Below, one piece after another: positions 1 to 7,229 of a stretch of 60,781 nucleotides of DNA (its first letter is position 1; each line of letters starts with the position of its first letter). A program made the translations under genes and the position numbers. The stretch lies in the NCBI GenBank assembly GCA_019118445.1, contig DWYY01000132.1, positions 1-60,781 on the forward strand, given 5' to 3'. A model generated the notes under the pieces. It made no database searches, had not been told where the DNA came from, and worked only from the letters and a program-made list of their open reading frames with translations. The DNA is from Candidatus Eisenbergiella merdipullorum (GTDB lineage: Bacteria > Bacillota > Clostridia > Lachnospirales > Lachnospiraceae).

Positions 1-210
1 ACGCCAGAGGTAACACAGGCGGTTGCCGAGGCATTCAATAAAAAAGAGCTGATCAAGGTAACCGTTCTGAAGAACTGCTTTGACGATCCGAATCAGCTTG
101 GCGCCATGCTCGCGGAACGCACCCAGTCCCAACTCGTCCAGGTGATCGGAAGAAAGATTGTTTTGTATAAGGAAAATAAGGAGCATAAAAAGATTGAACT
201 TCCCAGATAA
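1..210 (+). CDS. yhbY: YhbY-family RNA-binding protein, 3' part
   Basis: The first frame is open from base 1 to a TAA at 208-210 with no start, so this is the 3' part of a gene that begins before the window. The 69 visible residues match the CRS1-YhbY RNA-binding domain: ELIKVTVLKNC in the centre and the closing strand motif QVIGRKIVLYKENK. The family binds pre-50S ribosomal RNA during large-subunit assembly. It is followed on the same strand by nadD, yqeK and rsfS, the usual Bacillota arrangement downstream of obg. The family is about 95-100 residues long, so roughly 30 residues are missing. The nadD start lies inside its last codons, which suggests translational coupling. Confidence 0.88.
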   Translation, partial: TPEVTQAVAEAFNKKELIKVTVLKNCFDDPNQLGAMLAERTQSQLVQVIGRKIVLYKENKEHKKIELPR

Positions 211-874
211 GGGCGAAAATACGTCGGCCAGACCGAAAAAAGTCGGCATTATGGGGGGAACATTTAATCCGATCCATATTGGGCATCTGCTTCTGGCAGA
301 AAATGCCTATTCTGCCTTTGGGCTGGATCGGATTTTGTTCATCCCCAGCGGCTGTTCCTATATGAAAGAGCAGGCCGGAATCCTGGACGCCAAAGACCGG
401 CTGTACATGACTGCGCTGGCAATATCGGGGAATCCCCACTTTGAGGTGTCTGACATGGAAATCAGGCGTCCGGGTTATACCTATACCTGTGACACGCTGG
501 AACAGCTCTGCGAACAGAATCCGGATACGGAATATTATTTTCTTGTCGGGGCGGACAGCCTGTTCGCCATGGAAAGCTGGAAGAACCCTGAAATCATTTT
601 TCAGAAAGCCACAGTCCTTGCCGCTGTCCGCGACGACTGCGGAAGCGGCCCGCTATCCGGACAGGCGGAGTATCTGCGCGGGAAATACCACGGAAACATC
701 TTTCTGATCCCTTCGGGGAACGTGGATATTTCTTCTTCCGACATCCGGAACCGAATCCTGGAAGGACGTTCCATCCGTTATCTGGTCCCGGAGAAGGTGC
801 GGGAATATATCGAAAAGAACGGCCTTTATCTCGGCAGGCCGGACAGCAGCCAAAGAGGAGGCGATTCCAGATGA
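194..874 (+). CDS. nadD: Nicotinate-nucleotide adenylyltransferase NadD
   Basis: NadD transfers AMP from ATP to nicotinate mononucleotide, the step before NAD synthetase. The N-terminal nucleotidyltransferase motif GGTFNPIHIGHL is intact, and the C-terminal ISSSDIRNRI motif that closes the active site is present. I chose the TTG at 194 because AAGGAG stands at 178-183, ten bases upstream. An earlier TTG at 158 lacks a comparable site, and the ATG at 251 would cut the first strand of the Rossmann fold. This start gives 226 residues, close to the family's 200-215. It overlaps the end of yhbY by 17 bases and the start of yqeK by four, so it is probably co-translated. The start is inferred; the function is clear. 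Confidence 0.95.
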   Translation: MNFPDKGENTSARPKKVGIMGGTFNPIHIGHLLLAENAYSAFGLDRILFIPSGCSYMKEQAGILDAKDRLYMTALAISGNPHFEVSDMEIRRPGYTYTCDTLEQLCEQNPDTEYYFLVGADSLFAMESWKNPEIIFQKATVLAAVRDDCGSGPLSGQAEYLRGKYHGNIFLIPSGNVDISSSDIRNRILEGRSIRYLVPEKVREYIEKNGLYLGRPDSSQRGGDSR

Positions 875-1515
875 GCAAAAAAGAAGGGGCTTTCCGGAAA
901 ACGGAACTCAAAAGGACAGAAAAAACAGGATATGATCTGACAGAGCTTCGCAAATGCATGGAAAAGGAACTGGATCCCAAACGCTATGAGCATACGCTTG
1001 GCGTGGCATATACGGCTGCCGCGCTCGCCATGCGCTATGGGGCGGATATCAAAAAAGTACAGACTGCCGGACTCCTGCACGACTGTGCAAAGAATCTGAC
1101 GAATGAAAAGCTGATCCGTACCTGCCACAAGCACAATATTGCGATCAATGCTGCAGAACAGAAGAATCCCTCGCTGCTTCATGCCAAGGTGGGTAGTTTT
1201 CTTGCCTGGCACAAATACGGCATCGAGGACCGGGAAATCCTGGATGCCATCATGTGGCATACCACAGGAAAACCGGAAATGCGGCTCCTGGATAAGATCC
1301 TCTACATTGCGGACTATATCGAACCCGGCAGGAACCAGGCGCCGAACCTTCCACAGGCGAGAAAGCTGGCCTTTGTGGACCTCGATGGATGCCTGTTTTT
1401 GATCCTGCGTGATACGCTCGCCTATCTGTCTGCTTCCAAGACGGAAATTGATCCCATGACACAGCAGACCTATGATTATTACAGGAACGAAAAAGAGAAA
1501 GGAGGCTGTCAATGA
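871..1515 (+). CDS. yqeK: YqeK, HD-domain diadenosine tetraphosphate hydrolase
   Basis: This 214-residue protein has an HD phosphohydrolase domain. The metal ligands are visible as the H in YEHTLGVA and the HD pair in GLLHDCAKNL, followed by the later IMWHTTG histidine and the YIADYIEP motif typical of the YqeK group. YqeK members split Ap4A symmetrically into two ADP. The ATG at 871 overlaps the nadD stop (ATGA) and is preceded by AGAGGAGG. It is the third gene of the yhbY-nadD-yqeK-rsfS run and overlaps rsfS in the same way. Pairing with nadD is common in Bacillota, and both enzymes handle adenylated dinucleotides. Confidence 0.92.
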   Translation: MSKKEGAFRKTELKRTEKTGYDLTELRKCMEKELDPKRYEHTLGVAYTAAALAMRYGADIKKVQTAGLLHDCAKNLTNEKLIRTCHKHNIAINAAEQKNPSLLHAKVGSFLAWHKYGIEDREILDAIMWHTTGKPEMRLLDKILYIADYIEPGRNQAPNLPQARKLAFVDLDGCLFLILRDTLAYLSASKTEIDPMTQQTYDYYRNEKEKGGCQ

Positions 1516-1868
1516 CGGAAAGAAACGCGAAGGAAATGGCAAGGCTTGCCATTGAAGCGCTGAAAGAAAAGAAAGCAGAGGACATCAGCGTCATCGATAT
1601 CAGCGAAGTAAGCGTGCTGGCAGATTATTTCCTGATCGCTAGCGGAAACAACCGCAATCAGATCACAGCGCTTACAGACAGCGTGGAAGAAAAGCTTGGA
1701 CGTGCTGGCATCTCTCCCCGCCAGATTGAAGGTTACAGCACTGCCAACTGGGTTTTGATGGATTACGGCGATATCATCGTCCATATCTTTGATCGGGAAA
1801 ACCGTCTGTTCTACGACCTGGAACGCATCTGGTGCGACGGAAAAAAGCTCGATCCTGACGAACTCTGA
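1512..1868 (+). CDS. rsfS: Ribosomal silencing factor RsfS
   Basis: The 118 residues cover the whole RsfS/Iojap domain, including the opening region with EDISVIDISEVSVLADYFLIASG and the WVLMDYGDIIVHIF strand typical of the family. RsfS binds ribosomal protein uL14 on the 50S subunit and blocks subunit joining, lowering translation when nutrients are short. The ATG overlaps the yqeK stop by four bases, and GAAAGGAGG lies just upstream. Length and motifs match the family. Confidence 0.95.
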   Translation: MTERNAKEMARLAIEALKEKKAEDISVIDISEVSVLADYFLIASGNNRNQITALTDSVEEKLGRAGISPRQIEGYSTANWVLMDYGDIIVHIFDRENRLFYDLERIWCDGKKLDPDEL

Positions 1869-1987
1869 TCCAAGCGTGTAGGGAAAAAGCTGCCAAACTC
1901 AGGTTTGAAAACTGCAAACTTTCAAAACTGCCTGTTTGCTTTCCTGAAAACTGGGAAAAATATGAAAAAAAGGAAAGGAAAACAGCG

Positions 1988-2239
1988 GTGTTAAGAAAAT
2001 ATCACGTATCCCATCTTCAGGATGCCAGAAAGGCAGTAGAACTCCTGAAACTGATGGGAGATATGGAAGGCGTTCATTCCGTCAGCCTGACGGAAGATCT
2101 TGCGGTCCTGGATATCGATGCGGAAGAGGAGCTGATCGGGCCTATCATGGAACGGACGGTGAATCTCTGCCGCAGGATATCACAGGACTGCGAGCTTTCT
2201 TATATGTTCTTCCAGACGAAGCCAAAGGCCACTCTGTAA
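1988..2239 (+). CDS. Small conserved-looking protein of unknown function
   Basis: An 83-residue acidic protein starting at a GTG with a purine-rich site (AAAGGAAAGGAAAA) upstream. I do not recognise the family. The predicted pattern of strands and helices (a strand near YHVSH, a helix through ARKAVELLKLMGDM, strands at VHSVSL and LAVLDID, a helix from EEELIGPIMERTVNLC) recalls a ferredoxin-like or heavy-metal-associated fold, but there is no CxxC metal site. It lies 119 bases after rsfS and directly before the strong hairpin at 2293-2345, so it may be the last gene of the nadD unit. The function is not known. Confidence 0.6.
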   Translation: MLRKYHVSHLQDARKAVELLKLMGDMEGVHSVSLTEDLAVLDIDAEEELIGPIMERTVNLCRRISQDCELSYMFFQTKPKATL

Positions 2240-2292
2240 ACAGCGAGTCGTCCGGCATGTCTGCCCATGTGTCTCGTTGTACGCGGGGAATA

Positions 2293-2345
2293 AAAGTCCT
2301 GCCATGCCGTCAGATTTTAAATCGCTGACGGCATGGCAGGACTTT
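2293..2345. terminator. Perfect 21-bp hairpin, bidirectional terminator
   Basis: Bases 2293-2313 and 2325-2345 are exact reverse complements around an 11-base loop. The arms begin with AAA and end with TTT, so the stem ends in an A/U-rich pair on either strand. It lies between the convergent genes at 1988-2239 (+) and lexA (-), where a two-way terminator is expected. Confidence 0.85.
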
Positions 2346-2361
2346 CGGCCTCACTTATGTC

Positions 2362-2982
2362 TCATCTATATATGCGGAATACGCCGAACACCTTGCCAAG
2401 GATCCTGCAGTCATTCACGATGATAGGATCCATGGTGTCATTCTCAGGCTGCAGGCGGATATGCCCCTTTTCCCTGTAAAAGGTCTTGACAGTGGCGGAA
2501 TCGTCGATCAGTGCAACGACAATGTCACCGTTCCTGGCGTTGGAGCAGCTCTGGACAAAAATCTGATCCCCATTCCGTATTCCGGCATTCACCATGGATT
2601 CCCCCCGCACCTTCAGGATGAAGGAAGGCTCGCCGTTCGGGACATATTCGGCAGGGACCGGGAAATAACTCTCAATATTCTCTTCCGCCAGAATAGGCTG
2701 GCCTGCCGCAACGTTTCCGACAACAGGCAGACTGACCATCTCTGACCTGACAGCCTGAAAGCTGTCATCACAGATCTCGATCGCGCGCGGTTTGGTAGGG
2801 TCGCGTCTGATATAGCCGTTCTTTTCCAGCGTCTCCAGATGGGAATGAACGGAGGAGGTTGACTTCAAATGGACCGCTTCACAGATCTCTCTTACCGCGG
2901 GCGGATATCCTTTCTCAAGTATCTGATCCTTTATGTATGAAAGAATCTCCTGCTGCTTCGCGGTAATCTTTCCCTGTGCCAT
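2362..2982 (-). CDS. lexA: SOS repressor LexA
   Basis: LexA represses DNA-damage genes and cuts itself when stimulated by RecA filaments. The 206 residues show an N-terminal winged helix-turn-helix (about 1-65), the cleavage site at Ala93-Gly94 in [10 protein letters not shown], the nucleophile Ser129 in GESMVN and the general base Lys166 in SATVKTF. The ATG at 2982 has AAGGAG upstream at 2991-2996. The gene diverges from a yneA-like gene as in Bacillus, and LexA boxes fill the shared control region, so it is probably autoregulated. Confidence 0.97.
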   Translation of the reverse strand: MAQGKITAKQQEILSYIKDQILEKGYPPAVREICEAVHLKSTSSVHSHLETLEKNGYIRRDPTKPRAIEICDDSFQAVRSEMVSLPVVGNVAAGQPILAEENIESYFPVPAEYVPNGEPSFILKVRGESMVNAGIRNGDQIFVQSCSNARNGDIVVALIDDSATVKTFYREKGHIRLQPENDTMDPIIVNDCRILGKVFGVFRIYR

Positions 2983-3051
2983 GAAATACCCTCCTTCAGC
3001 GGCGCCCTGACGGGACGCTTACGCCTCTTTTCTTCGTTTTCTGATGAAAAA

Positions 3052-3080
3052 AGTATATCACAGAGCGTGGCAAAAAGCAA
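3052..3080 (-). promoter_or_regulatory. Predicted lexA promoter
   Basis: On the minus strand a -35 of TTGCTT (3075-3080) and a -10 of TATACT (3052-3057) stand 17 bases apart, with the -10 about 70 bases upstream of the lexA ATG. The palindrome at 3091-3104 lies just upstream of the -35. Confidence 0.6.
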
Positions 3081-3090
3081 ACACATATTC

Positions 3091-3104
3091 CGAAAATCTG
3101 TTCG
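3091..3104. promoter_or_regulatory. LexA box D (lexA side)
   Basis: The sequence CGAAAATCTGTTCG fits the Gram-positive LexA box CGAACNNNNGTTCG at nine of ten defined positions. It lies 10 bases upstream of the predicted lexA -35. Confidence 0.65.
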
Positions 3105-3121
3105 ATTTTTTCCCCTGGCTA

Positions 3122-3150
3122 TTGACTTTCGAATCTGTGTTCGATATAAT
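3122..3150 (+). promoter_or_regulatory. Predicted promoter of the yneA-like gene
   Basis: TTGACT (3122-3127) and a perfect TATAAT (3145-3150) are separated by 17 bases. A LexA box occupies nearly all of the spacer, so LexA binding would directly block RNA polymerase. Confidence 0.8.
3130..3143. promoter_or_regulatory. LexA box A (yneA-like promoter spacer)
   Basis: CGAATCTGTGTTCG matches CGAACNNNNGTTCG at nine of ten positions and sits between the -35 and -10 elements of the rightward promoter. Confidence 0.8.
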
Positions 3151-3165
3151 GCAGATAAGCAAGAA

Positions 3166-3179
3166 AGAACGTGTGTTCG
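3166..3179. promoter_or_regulatory. LexA box B (downstream of yneA-like promoter)
   Basis: AGAACGTGTGTTCG contains the complete GAACNNNNGTTC core and lies about 16 bases after the -10, near or just past the likely transcription start. Confidence 0.75.
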
Positions 3180-3192
3180 CAACATTTGTTCG
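3179..3192. promoter_or_regulatory. Weak LexA box C
   Basis: GCAACATTTGTTCG has one perfect half (GTTCG) and one degenerate half, eight of ten positions. It directly abuts box B, so the two could be filled cooperatively or this could be chance. Confidence 0.4.
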
Positions 3193-3247
3193 ATGCATCT
3201 GCATCATTTGTTTTGCGGCAATTGTTTGACAGGAGGGAGTAGTAGCC

Positions 3248-3628
3248 ATGTTGGAAGAGAGGAGCATGAGACGGATCAGAAGGAAACGGATCAGAAGGAA
3301 ACGGATCAGAAGGGAACGGCAGTTGAGACGCCGTATGGCCATCCTGGCGGCTGCCGCCTTTCTTATCCTGGCTACGGCGGCAATCCGGGAAAGCTTCATC
3401 GTAAAAGCCCAGGATACGCATTCCGCTGTCACCTATAAATATTATACCAGCATACGCATTGGAGAAGGAGATTCTCTCTGGTCCATCGCGGCGGATTATG
3501 CGGAAGGGTTTGACAGCCCGGAGGATTTCATCAGAGAAGTGATCCACACCAACCATCTTCTGGATTCTGATATCAGGGCGGGAGATTATCTGATCATCCC
3601 CTATTATTCCGCTGAACTCATGCAGTAG
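3248..3628 (+). CDS. yneA: YneA-like SOS cell division inhibitor with LysM domain
   Basis: A 126-residue membrane protein: a very basic N-terminus (residues 8-29), one transmembrane segment (about 30-46) and an extracytoplasmic LysM-type domain (about 65-118) with the motif GEGDSLWSIA. This is the layout of Bacillus YneA, which delays division after DNA damage and is turned over by proteases. Position next to lexA and the LexA boxes over its promoter support the same role. AGGAGG at 3231-3236 precedes the ATG at 3248. The basic region is built from a triplicated 15-base unit at 3271-3315. The gene symbol is by analogy; sequence identity to B. subtilis YneA is probably low. Confidence 0.8.
   Translation: MLEERSMRRIRRKRIRRKRIRRERQLRRRMAILAAAAFLILATAAIRESFIVKAQDTHSAVTYKYYTSIRIGEGDSLWSIAADYAEGFDSPEDFIREVIHTNHLLDSDIRAGDYLIIPYYSAELMQ
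3271..3315 (+). repeat. Three tandem 15-bp units coding RIRRK
   Basis: The unit ACGGATCAGAAGGAA occurs at 3271-3285 and 3286-3300, and with one base change (A to G at position 14) at 3301-3315. It is in frame inside the yneA-like gene and codes the pentapeptide RIRRK/RIRRE on the cytoplasmic side of the membrane segment. Confidence 0.9.
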
Positions 3629-3754
3629 ACTTCCGCCTGTCCTCCCGCAGGCTCCGGCCTTTCAGAAAAACAAAGTTTTTTTTAAGAAATTCTTCTATTT
3701 TTTGTGTCCGCATTTTTCAGCTTTCCGGAGTATCCTGAAACTGTCCCGATCAAA

Positions 3755-3783
3755 TGGACTGAGGGAACAAATTGTGTTATAAT
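3755..3783 (+). promoter_or_regulatory. Predicted promoter of the two-component genes
   Basis: TGGACT (3755-3760) and TATAAT (3778-3783) are 17 bases apart, with a TG extended -10 (TGTTATAAT). It lies about 105 bases before the GTG start at 3888. The rest of the 3629-3887 gap holds a T-run at about 3677-3684 after the yneA-like gene, a possible weak terminator. Confidence 0.6.
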
Positions 3784-3887
3784 GCCTTTGTGCTGTGTCC
3801 GTTCTGCCTGCTTCTGCTCGTGGCGATGGATGTGGGCTGATTTGAGATCTGTTATGGACACGCATAAATTCTTCCGGGAGGTTTACT

Positions 3888-4604
3888 GTGTTGGAGACAA
3901 ATCATATTCTGGTCGTAGAGGATGATAAGGATATCCGGGAAGGGATCGACATCTACCTGAGAAATCAGGGCTATGTGGTATTCCAGGCCGGTGACGGCGT
4001 GGAAGGGCTTGAGATCATTGAGAGAGAGGATATCCATCTCGCCATCGTCGATATCATGATGCCTCGGATGGACGGCATTACCATGATGATGAAGGTACGG
4101 GAAAAGGGATATGATTTTCCTGTCATCATGCTTTCCGCAAAATCAGAGGAAGTGGATAAGATCATGGGCCTTAACATGGGTGCAGACGATTATGTGACAA
4201 AGCCGTTTACCACGATGGAGCTCCTGGCCCGTGTCAATTCCCATCTGCGCCGCCACGCCAGATATCTGGAAGCTTTAAACAGGGCTTCCGAACCGGAAAA
4301 GGATACCTACCATGTGCTGGGCGGGATTGAGGTAAATGAAGAAACCGTGGAGGTATTCGTGGATGGAAAGCCGGTCAGGCTTACCCCCATTGAATTCAAG
4401 ATCCTTCTTCTTCTGATCAAAAATCCGGGACGGGTTTTCTCTGCTGATGAGATTTATGAACGTATCTGGAACGAAAAGGCGATCAACACTGATACCATTA
4501 TGGTCCACATCCGTAAGATCCGGGAAAAAATTGAGATCGATCCTAAAAATCCGAAATATTTAAAGGTGGTGTGGGGCGTTGGATATAAAATGGAAAAGCA
4601 GTAG
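3888..4604 (+). CDS. OmpR/PhoB-family response regulator
   Basis: The receiver domain (residues 1-120) has the acidic pocket Asp12/Asp13, the phosphoacceptor Asp55 in AIVDIMMP and Lys105 in TKPF. The C-terminal winged-helix domain (about 145-235) ends in VVWGVGYKME. It starts at a GTG with GGGAGG at 3876-3881. Its end overlaps the sensor kinase start by 26 bases, so the two are coupled. The stimulus and target genes cannot be read from the sequence. Confidence 0.93.
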   Translation: MLETNHILVVEDDKDIREGIDIYLRNQGYVVFQAGDGVEGLEIIEREDIHLAIVDIMMPRMDGITMMMKVREKGYDFPVIMLSAKSEEVDKIMGLNMGADDYVTKPFTTMELLARVNSHLRRHARYLEALNRASEPEKDTYHVLGGIEVNEETVEVFVDGKPVRLTPIEFKILLLLIKNPGRVFSADEIYERIWNEKAINTDTIMVHIRKIREKIEIDPKNPKYLKVVWGVGYKMEKQ

Positions 4605-7227
4605 ACATTTTCTTTTTCCCGCGGCTGCAGCCGGAATGGCTGCGGCTCTCATTTTCATGGCGTTCTTCCCTCTCTTCAAAGGAAGGGCGCAGGCATCCTA
4701 TTCTGATCCTCTGATCTCCCGGGATTTTGTTGACAGTCTTCTGTCTGTCAATTATGTGCAGTACAAATATCTGCGGGAAAAAGCAGATCAGACACAGTAC
4801 AGCTATTCTGACCTGTATCTGGTACAGGAGATGGAAACGGATGGAGAGCCGGACATCGAAAGCGGGGAATGGGAAGATATCCTGCATCAGGTAGAAGGAA
4901 TCATTTCGCTGCAGGAAGAGAATCTGAATGCGGCACTTGCTCCCTTTGAGGAGCAGCTGGCGGATTATGGCGGCATCATGGATTATTATGTAGAGGATCT
5001 GGACTCCGGGACGATCCTTTCCAACAGCGGCACCAGTCTTCCGGATGCCCTTTCCAGAAATGAGAGCAGTCTCTCAAACGCCGTTTCCGAAGACAGCCAG
5101 GATGGAGAGGAAAGCTCTGACTACGTCTATTATGTCAGCCTCCAGTATGACGGAGCCGGAAACGTCGGGAACGTTTCTGTCCGCTGCCGTGATGACGCCA
5201 AGCATTTTCTGAATACGGTGCAGACAGCCGGTCACGAGAAACAGATTTTCCTTTCTGACGATGGATATATGATTCAGGAGCTCAGCCAGGACGGCCAGTC
5301 GGCTACCTATCAGACTTATGACGATTCAGACAATCTGTATCCTGTTTTTCGGCTCAAACTGACCGCGCCTTCCAATATGCGTGTTATTTATGGCCTGACA
5401 CAGGAGCAGTACGATGCCCTCCTGCAGGGGGATGCTTCTTCCCAGTACAGGACGGATCTCTATCTGTCCATGGAAAACAGCTACCGCGATGCGGGTGTTG
5501 TTCCCATCTACCTCCTCCTGCTTCTTTTCTGTGCCGTTGCAGGATTGTTCTGGGCGGCGAATGCAGGGCGCATGGGCAGGCCGCATATATCCGGAGCTGA
5601 GGGAGCAGACGGCGTACAGGCCGCGGACTCTGTGCAGCTCTCAGGGAGGAATGGGTTGTATGTGGAAACCGCTGTGATACTTGCAGCCCTTCTTGTCGTC
5701 TGGTCCGTTTATCCGGTGATCCGTTTTACGGCAGAATATGAAAACGGGATTTTTCTGCGCAGTATCTGCACTGAGATTGGAAACGGAGGCAGGATATGGT
5801 TCCTTCCGCTGGACAGAGCAGCCCTTTTCCTGTTTTTTGCCATCCTGTTTGCCGCCGCATTCCTGCTCGGCACAGGATTGTCCGGCATACGCAGGGACAC
5901 TCTGCGCAAACGGAGCCTGATCTGTAAATACTGGCATAAGATTTATCTCCGCATCAAAGGGTTCTGTACAGATTTTTACATGGACCTGGTCCATTACGAT
6001 ATTGGCACCGACGCGAACCGGATCATCCTGAAGGTCCTCGGCATGAATTTTTTCATCCTGATGCTGATCTGCTGCTTCTGGTTCGCGGGAATATTCGGCC
6101 TGATCGTTTATACCGTCATCGTATATTTCATTTTGAAAAAATATGTGATGGACATTCAGGAAAAGTACAGGAAGCTTCTTAGGGCGACCAGTTCCATCGC
6201 GCAGGGAAATCTTGACACTGCGCTTTCGGAGGATTTCGGTATCTTCGAAAGCTACAAGTCCCAGTTGAGACGGATCCAGGTGGATTTCAAGAGGGCAGTG
6301 GAAGAAGAGGTGAAGAGCCAGAGAATGAAGTCCGAACTGATCACCAATGTATCCCATGACCTGAAGACCCCTCTGACGGCGATCATCACCTATATCGACC
6401 TGCTGAAGGAACCCGGTGTGACGCCAGAAAAACAGGCGGAATATCTGGATGTCCTTCAGAAAAAATCGAACCGTCTCAAAGTGCTGATCGAGGACCTGTT
6501 CGAGATCAGCAAGGCGAGCAGCAAGGCGGTTACCCTGCAGATCGTTGATGTGGATATCTGCAATCTTCTCAGGCAGGCGTATCTGGAACAGGAAGACAGG
6601 ATCAACGCTGCGGGCCTGGATTTCCGTTTCCATTTCCCGGAAAGGAAGATCCTTCTTTCCTTGGACAGCCAGAAAACTTACCGCATTTTTGATAACCTGT
6701 ATACCAATATCATTAAATATGCCCTGAAGGACACGAGGGTTTACGTCAGCCTGACAGAGGAGAAGGAAGCAGACCGTGAATTTGTACGGATAGAACTCAA
6801 AAATATCTCCGCATCAGAGCTGTCCGTTGATCCGAATGAACTGACAGAGCGTTTTGTCCGCGGAGACGGTTCCCGAAATACGGAAGGAAGCGGTCTCGGT
6901 CTCGCCATCGCGAAAAGCTTTGCGGAACTGCAGGGCGGGAGCATGCGGATTGAAGTCGACGGAGACCTGTTTAAGGTAAATCTGACCTTTCCAGAAAAAG
7001 ACATGAGAATTGAAAAAGATTTGAAAAATGATGCCCGTCCGGCTCAAAAGCAGCCCTCTGCGTCTCCGGTCGTCCCGCCTGCCCCATGGGACAAACGGGA
7101 TAACCGCTTCTACAGAAGCTCTGAAACCGGACAGAATCCGGCTGCTGCTTCATCTTCCAGGGACAGCACTCTATCCGGAAAAATCCGCAGTTGGATGAAA
7201 AATCTGTGGTTTGGAAAGAGACCTTAG
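4579..7227 (+). CDS. Large multi-pass sensor histidine kinase
   Basis: An 882-residue kinase partnered with the regulator just upstream. Visible parts: a membrane segment near 12-32, an extracytoplasmic domain of about 270 residues (40-305), then membrane segments near 307-327, 361-381, 413-433 and 488-520, a HAMP-like linker, the HisKA box with His593 in NVSHDLKTPL, and an HATPase domain with the N box (NLYTNIIKYA) and G box (GSGLGLAIAK). A proline-rich tail of about 80 residues follows. The TTG at 4579 has AGGTGG about ten bases upstream and keeps the first membrane segment, while the next ATG would fall within it. The large sensor domain is not one I recognise. Confidence 0.88.
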   Translation: MDIKWKSSRHFLFPAAAAGMAAALIFMAFFPLFKGRAQASYSDPLISRDFVDSLLSVNYVQYKYLREKADQTQYSYSDLYLVQEMETDGEPDIESGEWEDILHQVEGIISLQEENLNAALAPFEEQLADYGGIMDYYVEDLDSGTILSNSGTSLPDALSRNESSLSNAVSEDSQDGEESSDYVYYVSLQYDGAGNVGNVSVRCRDDAKHFLNTVQTAGHEKQIFLSDDGYMIQELSQDGQSATYQTYDDSDNLYPVFRLKLTAPSNMRVIYGLTQEQYDALLQGDASSQYRTDLYLSMENSYRDAGVVPIYLLLLLFCAVAGLFWAANAGRMGRPHISGAEGADGVQAADSVQLSGRNGLYVETAVILAALLVVWSVYPVIRFTAEYENGIFLRSICTEIGNGGRIWFLPLDRAALFLFFAILFAAAFLLGTGLSGIRRDTLRKRSLICKYWHKIYLRIKGFCTDFYMDLVHYDIGTDANRIILKVLGMNFFILMLICCFWFAGIFGLIVYTVIVYFILKKYVMDIQEKYRKLLRATSSIAQGNLDTALSEDFGIFESYKSQLRRIQVDFKRAVEEEVKSQRMKSELITNVSHDLKTPLTAIITYIDLLKEPGVTPEKQAEYLDVLQKKSNRLKVLIEDLFEISKASSKAVTLQIVDVDICNLLRQAYLEQEDRINAAGLDFRFHFPERKILLSLDSQKTYRIFDNLYTNIIKYALKDTRVYVSLTEEKEADREFVRIELKNISASELSVDPNELTERFVRGDGSRNTEGSGLGLAIAKSFAELQGGSMRIEVDGDLFKVNLTFPEKDMRIEKDLKNDARPAQKQPSASPVVPPAPWDKRDNRFYRSSETGQNPAAASSSRDSTLSGKIRSWMKNLWFGKRP

Positions 7228-7229
7228 CG

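Noticed and set aside
3271..3315. Short CRISPR-like repeat
   Set aside because: The units are tandem without spacers and lie in frame inside a coding sequence.
5641..6633. Minus-strand open frame of 330 codons inside the sensor kinase
   Set aside because: It covers the HisKA region of a clearly coding kinase and has no motifs of its own.
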